Below are positions 1 through 12,900 of a DNA stretch of 46,695 nt, one piece after another (within the stretch, counting starts at the first letter, position 1; the number at the start of each line of letters is the position of its first letter). The translations under genes and the position numbers were made by a program. Where the stretch lies: assembly GCA_014084085.1 (NCBI GenBank), contig NPFB01000072.1, forward strand, positions 479-47,173, given 5' to 3'. This DNA comes from Hondaea fermentalgiana. Lineage: Eukaryota; Sar; Bigyra; Thraustochytrida; Thraustochytriidae. The notes under the pieces are model-generated. The model made no database searches and was not told where the DNA came from. It was given only the letters and a program-made list of their open reading frames with translations.

Positions 1-384
1 CGCGTTGCCCCGCGCTCGGCCTCGCGCTCGGCCTCGCGTGCGCGCAGGATACGCGCGAGCTCTTGGATCCCATCCCTGCCTCCATCCAACGTCGTCGATT
101 GGAGCAAATCGCCATCGCGCATGGAGACCGCGCGAGGGAGGGGACCGCGGAGGGCGGGCTCCGCGCGCGGCGCCGCGGGAGGGCCCGCGAGGGAGGCCCG
201 CGCGGCGTGCCCGCTCCCGTCCATCCCGACGGCGCGCCGCGGCGAGCGTCTTGGAGCGGCGGGCCGCAGTGGGGGCACGGAGGGAAGGAAGACCTCGAGC
301 TCTGCAGCTGCTGGTGGTGGTGGCGCTGCTGCTGCTGCAGGACCTGCTGCAGACACCTTTTCCTGCGTAGCATCCGTGCTGCTA

Positions 385-408
385 CATGCATGCAAAAATG
401 CATGCATG
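385..408. repeat. Perfect inverted repeat of ATGC units
   Basis: Ten-base arms (385-394 and 399-408) made of CATGCA units flank an AAAA loop. Each arm also contains the palindrome ATGCAT. It could form a hairpin or act as a paired protein-binding site; neither is shown by the sequence alone. Confidence 0.7.
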
Positions 409-648
409 CACAAGCATGCAAGCCTGGCGCGCCACCATCGTCATGTCCTGTCAAGAGCGCACGGCAAGTTTTCTAGCGCGCTAGCGGGGTCCGTTGCTTG
501 CGGGAAGGAAGGAGTGCAGGAAGCTGGCAAGCTCGGGAGGAAGAAAAGGGACGGGAGCGACAGCAAGGCCATCTTGCCGTGGTTGATGCGACCTCCCATG
601 TGTGCATCAGCTTGCTAGCTGCATGGCTGGCTTGGCTGGCGGATGGAA

Positions 649-671
649 GTGCAGTGCAGTGCAGTGCAGTG
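649..671. repeat. GCAGT pentanucleotide microsatellite
   Basis: About four and a half uninterrupted copies of GCAGT, followed by degenerate GCAGT and GGCGAGAC-like units. It is one of several pentanucleotide arrays in the window. Confidence 0.8.
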
Positions 672-767
672 CGGGGCAGTGCAGTTCAAGGCGCGGCGAG
701 ACGAGGCAAGGCGAGGCAATGTAAGGCACTGTTTGATGTAGTGCGATGCGACGCGCTGCGATGCGGT

Positions 768-820
768 GTAATGCAATGCAATGCAATGTAATGTAATGTA
801 ATGTAATGCAATGCAATGCA
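768..820. repeat. TAATG/CAATG pentanucleotide microsatellite
   Basis: About ten tandem pentamers in which TAATG and CAATG variants alternate in blocks. It lies in the spacer left of the P450 gene and is purely repetitive. Confidence 0.85.
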
Positions 821-1126
821 CGATGCATTGCCTCCAGGATTTTCGAAGGCCATGCATGCACATCGAGCCGTCGCGGCGAGCCAGCCAGCTGGATCCTTCA
901 TGTGGCGCGTCATGGCGCGGCGCTATTCGATGAGCGAGATTTGTCTCTGCTCTGGTAGCGCCGCAGCGCAGGTCGGGTCAACGGAACCACAGATAACAAA
1001 AAAAACGAGAGAACAGAGAGACAAAATCGAAGCCCAGTGCAGGAAGACACAGCAAGTTAGCCATTACATGTAAGTTCTCGTAGGGCCTAGAGTCTCGGTC
1101 AGCGAGCGCCAGTGCTCGGTCTAAAG

Positions 1127-2953
1127 TTATGTGCTGCCGCCACCGCGGACACGGAGGACGGGCCGCATGCGCATGGGCGCAGCATTAAAGGTAACGTTCA
1201 GGACCGGGTCCGGAGAAAAGTCCTGGTCGGGAACGTGTTGAAAGTCAAAGACCCGCAACAGGCGCACAAGCACCGCCTTGGTCTCCGCAATCGCAAAGGC
1301 ACGCCCAACGCAGTTGCGTGGGCCCATCGAAAACGGCAGATATGCCATCTCGCGACCCAGCAAGGCCATCTCGATCTTGAGCGGGCGCCCGTCCTCACGG
1401 AGGCGATCGGTCCAACGCTCAGGAATGAAGGCATCCGGATCGTCAAAGTTGTCCGGGTCCCGCTGCGTCAGCTGCGGCCACACAAAGAGCTCGGAGCCCT
1501 CTGGAATGACGAAACCTCCAAGCTCAATGTCCTCGAGCACCTTGCGCGTGAACAAAGCAGATGGGTACAGGCGCAACGCCTCCGTGACGATCGCATCTAG
1601 GTATGGCAATCGGTTCATCGACTCTGGGCTCAACGCCCCGTCAGGGCCGAGCTCCGCGTCGAGCTCAGCGTGGAGCTTGTTCACGATCCGCTGGTCGCAT
1701 GTACTCAAAAGGTAGACTGCAAACGTGAGCAGGGCCGCGGTTGTGTCGTGACCCGCAAAGACGACAGAAAACATGTTGTCCAAGGCCTCCTTGCTCGTGA
1801 GAGGACGCCGCGAACCATCTGCGTCCGTCACTTGACCGAGCAGCATGACATCCAAGAGGTCGCGCGGCTCAACGCCATCCTTGCGCCGTTGCGTCAGCTC
1901 GAGGGCGCGACGCGTCATGATCTTCTTGCACTCGCGACGCAAGATCGCCATGGCCGCGTCAAACTCGCGATTCGCTGCAAAGGGCAGATTGCGGGTCGCC
2001 TGCGCAGGAGGAACAAAGACACGCGTATTCAGAGTGCTCAGAATCACCTCAAAGGCGTTGTAAAAGATCGCATCGTCCGAAGTCGCCGCTTCCAGGCTGC
2101 CAAACTCGTGCGACAAGGCAAAGTGGCCCAAACCATCCATCGTCAGCTTGAGAAGCTCCTCTGTCATGTTGATCGTCCCGCCCGTCGCTTCTACCGCCTT
2201 TAGTTTGGCAACCAGCTTGTCCGTTGTTGCGTTCATGATCGGCACCGTTCGATTGACAAGTCGATCCTTGAAGGCAAGATCCAGCACCCGGCGTTGCTGA
2301 TGCCACCACTCGCCCGACGAACTCAAGACTCCATGGCCCAACAGTGGTTCAAAGACCTCGTAGCTTCGTCCTTTCGCAAACTTGTGCTGGTTCTTGGCGG
2401 CCAAAATCTCCCGAATGTATTCCATCTTGTGCACCACCAACACATGCATGTTATGCACAGGAAGCGCGCGACTTAGACGTTCGTTGAAATAGTGCACCGC
2501 CACAATTCCTTGGCGTCGCAGGCTGTCATCTTTACGCAAGGACTCACGCATGCCGCGCAGAATGCCCCTGCGGAAGTTCTCTGGGGTCACGGCCTTGCCA
2601 CGTGGGATCACGTCTTCACCCACGAGCGCGCCCAGAACATGTCCTTGTCGCGCGACGTGCGCAAGACCGGGAAGCTTGTTCCACAGAAGCGCGCGTCGAC
2701 GCATTCGCAAGAGATTGCGCAACAAAATGCCCAGTACAACACTTGAACCCAGGCAAGCTGCTGCAAGACGTAGTGCGCGCGACAGCGCGGCATTCGCATC
2801 AAAGCCAATCATTTCTTGCTTTGATTTTTTGTTGGCCACCACTCCCAGAATACGTGCGAGGATTGCGCGCGGGTTTCGGTTTTGCCGAACGGTATTTGCA
2901 TCAGGCGATGAATCGATTGATTGTTGAAATGTTCGTTCGATCGATCGATCCAT
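1127..2953 (-). CDS. Cytochrome P450 monooxygenase
   Basis: Heme-thiolate monooxygenase, probably microsomal. The I-helix oxygen-activation motif AGHDTT is near residue 400, the K-helix ExxR near E457-R460 (EALRLYP), the PERW element follows, and the heme loop FSMGPRNCVG carries the axial ligand Cys548. These motifs resemble CYP4/CYP97-type enzymes, but the substrate cannot be read from sequence. A hydrophobic N-terminal anchor lies at about residues 58-80. The reading frame begins at ATG 2953 and gives 608 residues. A second ATG at 2812 (Met48) would start just before the anchor and give a more usual 561-residue protein. The first 47 codons include GATC-repeat-like sequence, so the downstream start is quite possible. 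The gene diverges from the giant surface protein. Confidence 0.93.
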   Translation of the reverse strand: MDRSIERTFQQSIDSSPDANTVRQNRNPRAILARILGVVANKKSKQEMIGFDANAALSRALRLAAACLGSSVVLGILLRNLLRMRRRALLWNKLPGLAHVARQGHVLGALVGEDVIPRGKAVTPENFRRGILRGMRESLRKDDSLRRQGIVAVHYFNERLSRALPVHNMHVLVVHKMEYIREILAAKNQHKFAKGRSYEVFEPLLGHGVLSSSGEWWHQQRRVLDLAFKDRLVNRTVPIMNATTDKLVAKLKAVEATGGTINMTEELLKLTMDGLGHFALSHEFGSLEAATSDDAIFYNAFEVILSTLNTRVFVPPAQATRNLPFAANREFDAAMAILRRECKKIMTRRALELTQRRKDGVEPRDLLDVMLLGQVTDADGSRRPLTSKEALDNMFSVVFAGHDTTAALLTFAVYLLSTCDQRIVNKLHAELDAELGPDGALSPESMNRLPYLDAIVTEALRLYPSALFTRKVLEDIELGGFVIPEGSELFVWPQLTQRDPDNFDDPDAFIPERWTDRLREDGRPLKIEMALLGREMAYLPFSMGPRNCVGRAFAIAETKAVLVRLLRVFDFQHVPDQDFSPDPVLNVTFNAAPMRMRPVLRVRGGGST

Positions 2954-3978
2954 GGATCGCTAACGATCCTATCATATCGCTCATTGGGGAAGATTCCCAC
3001 GTTTATGGACACGTGTCGCTTGCAGACTCCCCTCCCTCCCTCCCTCGCTCGCTCGCTCCCTCCCTTCCATCCTTCCTCACTCACTCACTCATTTACTCAC
3101 TCACTCCGTTCCGTGCCCCGTCGCACGCGTGCTAAAGTGCGTGCTTGTGTCCCAGAGCGCTATCTTGGACTTTTCCTTTTATCTTCTTTTGTCAAATCTT
3201 GACCGCTGCTAACTCTGCCTTTTTCGAGCAGCGGCGGGCAAGGCCAAGGCGCTGGTGTCCACAGGTGACCCCGCTTCATTCGTGACCCCACCCCTCCTCA
3301 TCCGGATAAAGTGGGACGCAAATGTCCGTTGCCATGGCCCGGCTCTTGCTGTTGCATGTATACGCACTATAGCTGGTGAGCTCGCTATCATTCATCTTTG
3401 GCGCACTGTCGCGCTTGGCTTGCCAGCCATTCAGCTGATTGTCGAGAACTCTCTCTCTCTCTCTTTCTTTCAACGATGCAATTCAATCTTCTTCGATATT
3501 TTTCGACCTCGAAGGCGACGAGGGCCAAACTTGTGGAAAAAGAAAGAAAATGCGTTGCGCACAAGACCGTTGGCCCCTTTTATTTAGTATAACCTTGCAA
3601 ACTTCTGATCTCGTTCTCTCACGGCTCAATGGAGGAAGGAGCCTATGCATGGTGGACGCTCCCTAGGCCAAGGCCTATCTGGCTGTGAGTTCGCTTGGCC
3701 TGCTCGTTAATTCTGGGCTTGCAAAGTGCTGCAGCTGTCAGCAAAAGTAGATCGGGTCAGCCTGGAGGCGGATGCGCCAAAGGGGGCTGCCTGCCGTTCA
3801 ATAGATCGTTGAAGCAAAGAGCCCACGCGCGGAGCTGCGCGCTCTCTCGTCCAGGTAAAGCGAAGATTGGCTGCTCGCGTACGTTCGCGACCTTGCAGCT
3901 GTTGTTCGGGATCGACAAAAAAGGAGGGGGAAATATAAGCAAATAACAGTGCGCGTCAATTGAACGAGCCAAACGAAG
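2954..3978. promoter_or_regulatory. Divergent intergenic region between P450 and giant protein
   Basis: This spacer of about 1 kb must hold the promoters of two diverging genes. It contains CCCT/CGCT and CACT-type short repeats (about 3028-3112) and a CT dinucleotide run (about 3450-3470). Near the giant gene there is an A-rich stretch with a TATA-like element. Small frames here show no conserved features. Confidence 0.6.
3934..3939 (+). promoter_or_regulatory. TATA-like element before the giant surface-protein gene
   Basis: TATAAG lies 40 bases before the ATG at 3979, inside a short A-rich stretch. If used as a TATA box it would give a 5' leader of only about 10-15 bases. This is an inference from motif and spacing. 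Confidence 0.4.
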
Positions 3979-6900
3979 ATGAAAGTCGTCGGCTTGTGGC
4001 TGGCCCCGCTAGTCGTGGTCAGCGCGCTGCTGTCGTACACAAGGGTTGATGCAAGTCCTCTTCGACGGACGTATGAACGCGAGTTTACCGCGTCAGATGG
4101 ATACGTTAACTTTGGCGCGGTGCTCGCCGAGTTTGCCGTGGCATCCAGGCACTTACGCAATGGCAAACTCGACTACAAGGGCCCACTCGATATTGAGAAA
4201 GAGCTCCACGTAGAGCGAGCAAAGATTTCCTTTGCGAGGCGCCTTCGCGACAGCTTCCGCTCCAGATACCCAGAAAGGGTCTCTGAGGATATTTCGGTTG
4301 AGCAAGAGTACAAAGTTTTGCCTTATTTTGTGTCTCCAGACGTTGCGCGCCGACTCCAAGCAGAGGGTTTCGATACAGCGCTCAACCCTTCAAAGGATGA
4401 GATCGCTGCTCGTGATGAACACCAACTCGAGACCTTGCAGCCCCGCGCGCCACATGGGCGGCGACTTTTTGAGTTCCCTATCCTCTGTGACTCTTCCACT
4501 GGGGAATGTTCAACGGAATGGGTGTGCTGGTCCATTTCCATCGCACTCAATGGTCTCAACATGGAGGAAACCTGCAATCTCCTCGAAAAGGTGCAAACGA
4601 TCGCAGACGGCTCATGGACGATCGACGACTGGCTCGAGGAAATTCCCAACTTTATCGATCTACTCAAAGACCTCGATGGCATTGCGGGAATCATTTCTAC
4701 CTCAGCGTGCGCAGCCACCGCCACAGACTTCTCCGCCTACTCTCAATACGGAGACGAGGCGGTCTTTTATTACCCCAAGGCAATCTGCCTGGACGTCACC
4801 GTATTCCGTGGCTGCATGCTCGAGCTTCTCCTCATTATTGGATTTCCTCTCGTGGACGAAATTCAGCAGTTTCTGCCGACGGATGTGGTCGACATCCTTG
4901 AACAGATTCAAGGTCTCCTTGAATCCATTCATGTCGGCATTGTGAACATTTGCGTCTCGATGAAGCAGATTGGCCTACTAGGTGACGGCTCACTGCTCAC
5001 ATTTGTCGAGTCCTGGGAGGATCTCTTCACGCTCGCCCAAGGAAGCACCACGACAACCAAATTGGAGCTTCTTCTCGACGTCGTTGGTCAAATGACATCA
5101 TGGGATCTCATCAATGACTACCTCCCGGCGTTCCCCGCAGCGTGCGCAAAACCTTTGGCTACCGCGGCGCAAAGCGCCTACGATCAGGTGTTTGGCCCCA
5201 ATGCCGTGTCCTCTGATCAGCTCCCTGCTGCGATCTGCGCTTCGATCGGGGAGACCACCGCGCTCGACTGTCTCACCATTATTGCCACCAACATTGACGA
5301 GATCGAATGGATGTCCTCTGCGCTCGGAAATGGCCATCTGCATGAGCTCAGCGAGGAGGTTGTTCCTTCGCTGTGCTCGGTGCTTTCCGATTTGAGTAAT
5401 TTGTCCCCTAGCGACATCTTTGCGCAGATACCTCTCCTTTTGCGCGTGTACAAGCGTCTCAGTCTAGATCTGCTTTCCTCCATCCTGCCTGGTGTCCACG
5501 ACACCCTGATCGACTGCGCCGAGCCATTTGCCGCGCTGGCCGAGGAAGCTGAGGCCGCTTTGGACGATACGCGGGCGATGATTCAGCTCGTGTGCAGCGA
5601 TAGCGTCAACAACAACGAGTGTTTTGTCAGCCTTTCCGATGGCATTGACCAGATCGGATTTGCACAAGAAGTCGTTGGCCAAGGAACGCTCAAGACCGTC
5701 ATCACGCAGACGCTTCCCGGGGCGTGCGAAATTACAAATGCGGTCCTCGCTGATGATGATCTTAGCATTTCCACCATTCTTGCCCAGCTTCCAGCCATTG
5801 TTGAATGGTATGCAAGTGTGAGCAAGATTGACGCTTTTAGCGATTACGTTCCTGCGTGGCCTGAGGAAACATGCTCGTCAGAGGTCATTACGAACCTGAC
5901 GCAAGACCTGCTCGAGGGCGTCGAGGACTCGAGTGTCCTGCCCAGCAAGCTGTGTAGTCTCTCATCCGGGCAAGCTCAGGCTTGTATGCTCAGCATTGGC
6001 GAGTCGCTTGAAAACAGCGAACTGGTCCGGTCTCTCTTTGTTTCTTCGGTCACCTCCTCGGGACCAAATGCAACGTTTTACGCGCTCTTCCACGAAGCTT
6101 TCCCAAGCGTCTGCGAAGCCGTCAATGGGGCCGATATCAGTGTTGAGGATCTCGTTCGCTCGATCCCTGCAGTGCTCGCTGTCGTCGCGGCGCTCGATAT
6201 CGTCCCGCTTCGTCAGCAATTTCCCGATATCCATGCACTGCTTGCTGATCGAGTTTGCACAGCACAATTCGAAAAGTTCGGTTCCTGGATTGCCGACATC
6301 ATCGCCGGCAATGATAAGAACACTGTGAACCGGATCTGTTCGCGAATTGGAAAGAACCAGTGTCTGATTGATCTCTCGCGCGCCGTGGATAGCATCGAGT
6401 TCGTTCGCGAGCAGATTGGAAAGGGGACGCTCGAGCTGATCGTCGACGATCTCGTTCCCCAGACGTGCCGCGATCTCAAGAGCGCCGCAGGCACCTTCTC
6501 TGTCGACACGCTCGTGGAGAGCCTTCCCAGTCTCCTTTCAGTCTTCGACGAGCTCACCGCTGTCAGCGTCGATGGCTCCGATGACGCCGACGCAGTGTAC
6601 CCACTTCAAGCGTATCTGCCCCAGATTCCGCGCGACGCAAGCTGCCGCGCAGGCTTTCAGACCATCGCAGGTGACCTTGTCAACTTTGTGTATAAAGATG
6701 ATGCGACGCTGGGGACGCTCATGACGCAGATGTGCGTCACTTGGCTGGACGCAGGCTATTATACCTGCCTTGAGAGCCTTGGTGCAGAAATCGATCAAGT
6801 CCCTCTACTTGTTGATCTCTTGGGCGCTGAGGGCGTGGTGCAGGCGATTCCAAACACTCTGCTTCCTAGCGCATGTGCCATCCTTCAGCCAGAACTACCA

Positions 6901-9900
6901 CTCATGGAATCCGTCGCGCTCGTCATTGAGAAACTTCCCGAGATTATCAGTCTGTATGCAGACTTGCAGCCGAACACACTTCTCCCAGGCTTTGTCAAGG
7001 AATATTTGCCGCCTTTTCCCACGGAGAACTGCACAAACGAGGTGGTTTCGTTGCTACAAACGCATCTATCCGAGGTCGTTGGCGACCATTCGCTCGCGCT
7101 GCAAATTTTGTGTCAGGATCTTGAACCCTCGGAGCAGGCTTGCCTGGTCGCCATTGGAGATGGAATCGACCAGGCCGACGCCCTTCAAGAAGCCGTGGGC
7201 CTTTCAGATGGATTCCTACAGTCTGTAGTGCAGACAGAGATCCCGCGAGCATGCAAGATTATTGGCAACGAACTTGCTTCCGTCGATGTCACGAACCTGC
7301 TGACCAAAATTCCCGAAATCCTCAACTTTATCTCTTCGCTCAAGGAAACCATGCCTACGGTTCTGGCGCAATACATTCCAGTCATACCGCACGAGACTTG
7401 TGACGCGTCTTACGCCTCTGTATCAGCGAAATTTACTGCCAATTCGCAGCCTCTCGCCGTTTGTGATTTCGACGACCAGGAAGTCGAGTGCGTCGCTCTG
7501 CTCGGCGACGCCATCGACGATGTCGACATGCTCCGCGAGCTCATCGGAGGACGCGGACTCATTCGCTACACTGTCACGACAGTGCGGACAGAGGCCTGCG
7601 AGGCCATCGACCACATTTCCGATATGGCGCTCGTAGATCTTGCCGATCAGATTCCTCAGGCGTTTGAAATTCTCAACACCCTCAACAACTTTACTCTGCT
7701 CGATTCGTACATTCCCGACATGCCGAGCACGTGTGAAAGGGAGATCCCAAGTGTCGCAAGTCAACTTGCACTGACAGTGCAGGAGACGCAAGGAAGCAGT
7801 ACCGACCTTGAGGAGGCCATCGTCGGAACTCTTTGTTCCCTGGAAGAAGATGCCAAAACGTGTCTGGCGGATTTGGGATACAATCTCGCGCAAGTAGAGT
7901 GGATTGCCAGTATCGTCCCCAACACGCATGCCATTGCCCTCGACCTTCTTAAACTCTTGCCCCTGGCATGCGCTCTTTTCGACGACCAGAGTGCGTTTCC
8001 GGGCGCCGATGAAGTGCTCACATTTCTGCCAGCCGCCGTCTCTCTCGTCGACTCTCTGCGAGATATTTCCTTTGTGGAGCCCTACCTTCCCGATATCACG
8101 GATGATTGCATGGGCGCCTACGGGCTGCTCGCTGCGGAGCTATCGCCAGTAGGCGTTGCTGGGATTCCATCGGTTCTGTGCGGAATGCCCAACGCAACCA
8201 AGACGTGTTTCCGGGCGATCTCTTGGCCCGCTGTAATCCCTGATGGTGTTGCCGCCTCGGTTGTGGACACGCTACCAACGGCCTGCGCTGCGGTAATGTC
8301 AATCGGTGACCTCGATTTTAATTCCATCTTGACAAGCATTCCACTGATCCTCGACCTCGTCGACGAGCTCCATGAGATTGACGCCTTGAGCGCCTACATT
8401 CCCGACATAGACAGCAACTGCACGTCGCTATTCAAGACTTCGCTCGTTCCCCGATTCGAAAACGACGGCGTGGTGGAGGGGACCTGTGGAATTACCTCTG
8501 CAGAGCAACTCTGCGTCGTTGACCTGGTGGACCGAATTCTGGACGTCTCACTCATTGCTGACCTCGCAAGTCAGCAACTCGACACCGACGACCCAGATAA
8601 CCTCAAAGTTCTCGTCTCGACCCTCTTTGCGACGCTGCCACGCGCATGCGCAATCGTTGACGGCGTCGATGTGCTTGGCAATGTGTTTTTGGCTCTTGAT
8701 GACATGATTAGCATTCTCGAGCAGCTCCGCGAATTCAAGGCTTTTGCCTCGGTGGTACCTTCATTGGATGCTTCGTGCGCGGCAGAATTTCGGTCAACCT
8801 TGGCCAGTGTGCAGGCGTCAGAGGCTGCGCAGACCAACGCCGTGGCGCTCTTGCCGCGCACAGTGTGCGGGGTCGTCCTTGGGGATGCTGCGCTTGGGAC
8901 ATGTCTGCAGAATATCGGCGCTCAGCTCGATGCCGGACCTCTCGCGGGCGATGGTGATTTGTCCATCGAAACGATCGTGGAGGTCTTTGTGGAGAAGATT
9001 CTTCCGCTCATTTGCGGTGTGATCGAACGTGTTATCGACGACGAGGGCACGCTAAACATCACAAATGTTGTTCTCAGTCTCCCAGACATTGCAGAAATCT
9101 ACGCTGATGCCGCCGCCGCGGCTGGCCCGGCGTACCTTCCGGCATTCCCCGAACAAGACTGCTCACGAGACGTCTTGACTTCGATCGCGGAAGCTATCAA
9201 TAGCGGTGACGTGCTCAAGGTTCTCTGCGCAGGCCTGACAAACCCAGACAAGGTCTGCGTGCGCAGCCTCGGATCAACCCTGGACCAGGTGAGCTTTGTG
9301 AGCTCGATGATGGGAAGATCGAACCTCATTAGCGAACTTTTGGGAGAGCCGATGGACGCAGCGTGCTCAGCGCTTTCCTTTGACACGGGTGTCGATGTGA
9401 CGAGTATCCTGGGCCACGTGGACACGATATTAGTCGCTGTAGACGCGGCCAATCGTCTTGTGCCAAGTCTTGTTGCTGACTTTCTCCCTGAAATTCCTGG
9501 AGGTGAGTGCTTGACGGTTTCCTTTCCGCGCATCAGCGTTCTTTTGGCCGACTTCAAGGTGGAGAAGCTCTGCCGAATGAAAAGTGCGGACCGCGAATGT
9601 GTTGCCTTGCTAGGCGACAACCTCGAAACGACGCCGCTCGTACGCGATATGCTGTACGGAGACCTTGACGTAACAACCACCAACGCGTCGCTTGTTCGCT
9701 CCGTCATGGAAGCGCTGCCGCTCACGCTGTGCTCGGCTCTTGATGAGCTTGGGGCAGTCGACTTCGACGGTGTCATTGCAGCGATTCCGCATGCTTTTAC
9801 GCTCATGCGAACCCTTTACGGATATCCGGCTCTGCGGGCATATGTGCCATGGGTCCCCAATGTCTGTCTGGAGACCGTCGAAGACATGACGACTCGCCTT

Positions 9901-12900
9901 TCGTCAAATGTGGACGACCCTGTGGAAGCCATGTGCGGACTCACAACGCCCGAAACAAAATGCCTGGTGGGTCTTGGTGCCTCTCTTGACGCGACGAATT
10001 TGACGGCCGGGGTCGAGGATCTCCTCAACGCGACTTTGGGCCTCGTGCCGACCGTATGTGATACACTTCAGGCAGAGTCGATCGACACAAGTGACTTGTT
10101 GCGATATCTTCCATCCTTGTTCATGCTCTTTGAAAGAGTAGATGTGGTCGCGCAAAGTTTGGACCTGTACGATGTCACGATCGGAGAGACATGTCACGTT
10201 CGGCTGCAGGCGATGGCAACGCGGCTGAGCGCGACAGGGACCGTCGATGCGTTGCCAGCCGAGTTATGCAATTCAACCTCTTCAGATTTTGTTTGCATGC
10301 GCACAGCATCGCAAGCCATCGAGCAGCTCCCTCTCGTGAAGGACACAGTTCCGGAAGGTCTTTTGGCCAATGTGTTGACGCTGATGGAAACGACGGTGTG
10401 CGAGGTGCTCGCTTCCTCTGAAGACACGGACTATCTCGGTTTTGTCTCGGCTCTGCCGGAGCTTGTGGCGATTCTAGACCAGCTTGAGGAGATGGACATC
10501 ATGTCTTCGTACCTGCCCGTGTTTTCTGACGAGTGCAAGACACTCTTTGCAGGAAGTATCACAACGAAGCTCGAAGAAGGTGTTGCTCTCGCCAAAGAGC
10601 AGGGATTGCTGCGCATTTCCGGCTCGCTTGACTTTTCTGGTCTGACGGGAATTCTGTGCGCCTTCAATGATGAAGAAGACCAATGTTTCCGCGATGTTGC
10701 ACACGCAGTAGTCGCTACGCCAATGATGGCTTCACTATCAAGCTCGCTTGGGGAAGACTATACGCTGAGCGAGATTGTGGAAAGCGCGTTTCGAATTCGC
10801 GAGCGCGCTTGCTCGCTTTTCAACGAGCTTGGCAGTCTGGGTTCTGCGTCTCTGTTCTTCTCGCTCCGGGACGTGCTTCACATCATTGATGAGCTCCAGA
10901 ATTTCCCGGTGGTGAGCGAGTACGTGCCAGAATTTCGCGAGTCGTGCCTGGACCCCATTGACGATCTGAGCGATGCCATTTCCTCAGGGACGTCGACCGT
11001 GAGCACAGTGTGCTCCTTGAATGCCACGGAGACTGGCTGTCTGGTCCATCTTGCGCATCAGCTGGACACAATTTCCCAAGTTCGGTTCATGTTCTCACTA
11101 TTCGGCGGCGAAGCCTACGAATCTATCGAGGCCTTCGTCCGTTCTCTGCTCTATGAAGTGATTGATCCGTCTTGTGCGCTCATGTCGGACATGGGCGTAG
11201 GCATGGAGGGCATCAACCTTTCAGAGTTCATTTTCAAGATTCCTGACTTTGTGGATGCGCTCCGCACAATGAAGACGATGCCCTTCATTGATGAGTTGGC
11301 GCCCCAAGTGAGCGAAGAATGTCTGGCGGAGCTAGAGGGTGTAGTTCCAGCAAGCACATCGCGGACGAGCGAGATCGATGGTGTCACTTTCGTGTGTGGA
11401 TCTTCGCAAGAAGTTCGCACGTGTGTGCAGGAACTGAATGATGCCTTTGAGGAGATTGACTTTATTGGCGAGCACATTCCGGACGGGGTGGTTGAGGCCT
11501 TTATCGCGAGTCTCGACAGCGGCTGCAAGCTGTTTCTGAGCGAGGACCTGGATCAAGCCTCGTTTTTCGAGAATGAGATGCCTGTTTTGATGCGCAATGC
11601 GGGCATCATTGCCGGGGTTCAGGACAGTTGCCTTATCTTGTCAAATACCACAGAGGTCTGTTCTCTCGGTGACGACTGCTTGCGCGAGTACATTGCCAAG
11701 CTTTCGATTGTGCCCCTGCTTGGTAAATTCATACCATCCTGGGCGTCTGACGCTGTTGTGGATCTATGTGCTGTGCAGTCCGGGGAGTCGACCATGGATG
11801 TCTTTATTGAGACGCACCTCGCGAGCATCATCGACTCTGTCTTGGATGGCCATGAGTGCGCGGAGAGCGAGGTCGACACGAGCACGCCGTCGCGCGTATG
11901 TGCCAGTCTTGGTCCTGCGTGTGTTCAAGAGCTGGCGGATAACTTGCCAAGCCTGGCGCCCGATGGTCTCGATGAGCTCTTGGTCGCCACATGCAGCCTC
12001 TTTGCGTCGGAGGACGGCGGGGAGACGGTGTTTTCTTTGCTCCCTTACCTTGGTTCCCTTCTTGACGTCTTGGCCTTTGTGCTGGGCTACCCGTCGGACA
12101 CGTGCGCTGTGCAGATCAAGGCAAATGTCCTCGTCGATGATTTTGACGCAATCAAGTTCTGCTACGGGCTTGACTCGGAGTGTACGACCGAGGTGGTCAA
12201 GACGATGCGTAGTCTTCCTTTCGTGGGCGCCTACCTACCAACAGGCACGGATCAGCTCATTGGCGTCCTGTGCGGTGTCCTCAAGGACGAAGAGAGCCTT
12301 TCGTCACTCATGGAACACATTCCAACGCTCTTGGATATTCTTGCCGAGATTGTCTTGGGCGGGCATCTTGACCTGACCGAGGCGTGCCAAGCAGAAATCA
12401 CAGAGTATGTCATCGACGAACGTTCCGGAACGGTCAACGTGCGAAACTTGTGCGTGCTGGACGACACTTGTACGGCAAGCGTGATACGTTCACTTCAGGA
12501 GCTGCCCCTGGTCGGCGAGTACGTCCCGGATACAGTGGGAGAAGTTTTGCAGGACGCTTGTGTCCTGCAGGGTTCTACGGACGGGAGCAACTACGTCGAA
12601 GTGTCCGAAGACGCCGAGAGCAACTTTATGAAGTTGCTGCCTAGGATTCTTGATCTTTTGGGTCGAGTTCTGGGCGACGAAGTCGCCCCTGGAGACGAGA
12701 ATGAGGCAAACCGTCTTCTGGAGAGCACAATCAATACGACGCAGCTCGGTTGCGGTACCATGCTGGTGAGCTATGCTGCAAAGCACAACGAAACATTCTC
12801 CACGAGAGATTTTTGCTCAGAGGTAACCCCTGCATGCGTGCAGTACGCCACGGAAAAGCTGTCGACCCTTCCTATCGTGAACGAATTCTTGCAACCCCGC

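Larger units (their letters stand above)
1..1126. other. Spacer with short tandem repeats; no supported gene
   Basis: Positions 1-350 are GC-rich with only low-complexity Arg/Ala-rich frames on both strands, like the upstream regions of other genes here, so this may be the flank of a gene beyond the left edge. Further in lie an ATGC-type inverted repeat (385-408), a GCAGT tandem repeat (about 649-671) and a TAATG/CAATG tandem repeat (about 768-820). The last 200 bases have ordinary composition and probably hold the 3' flank of the minus-strand P450 gene. No conserved protein or RNA gene was recognised. Confidence 0.6.
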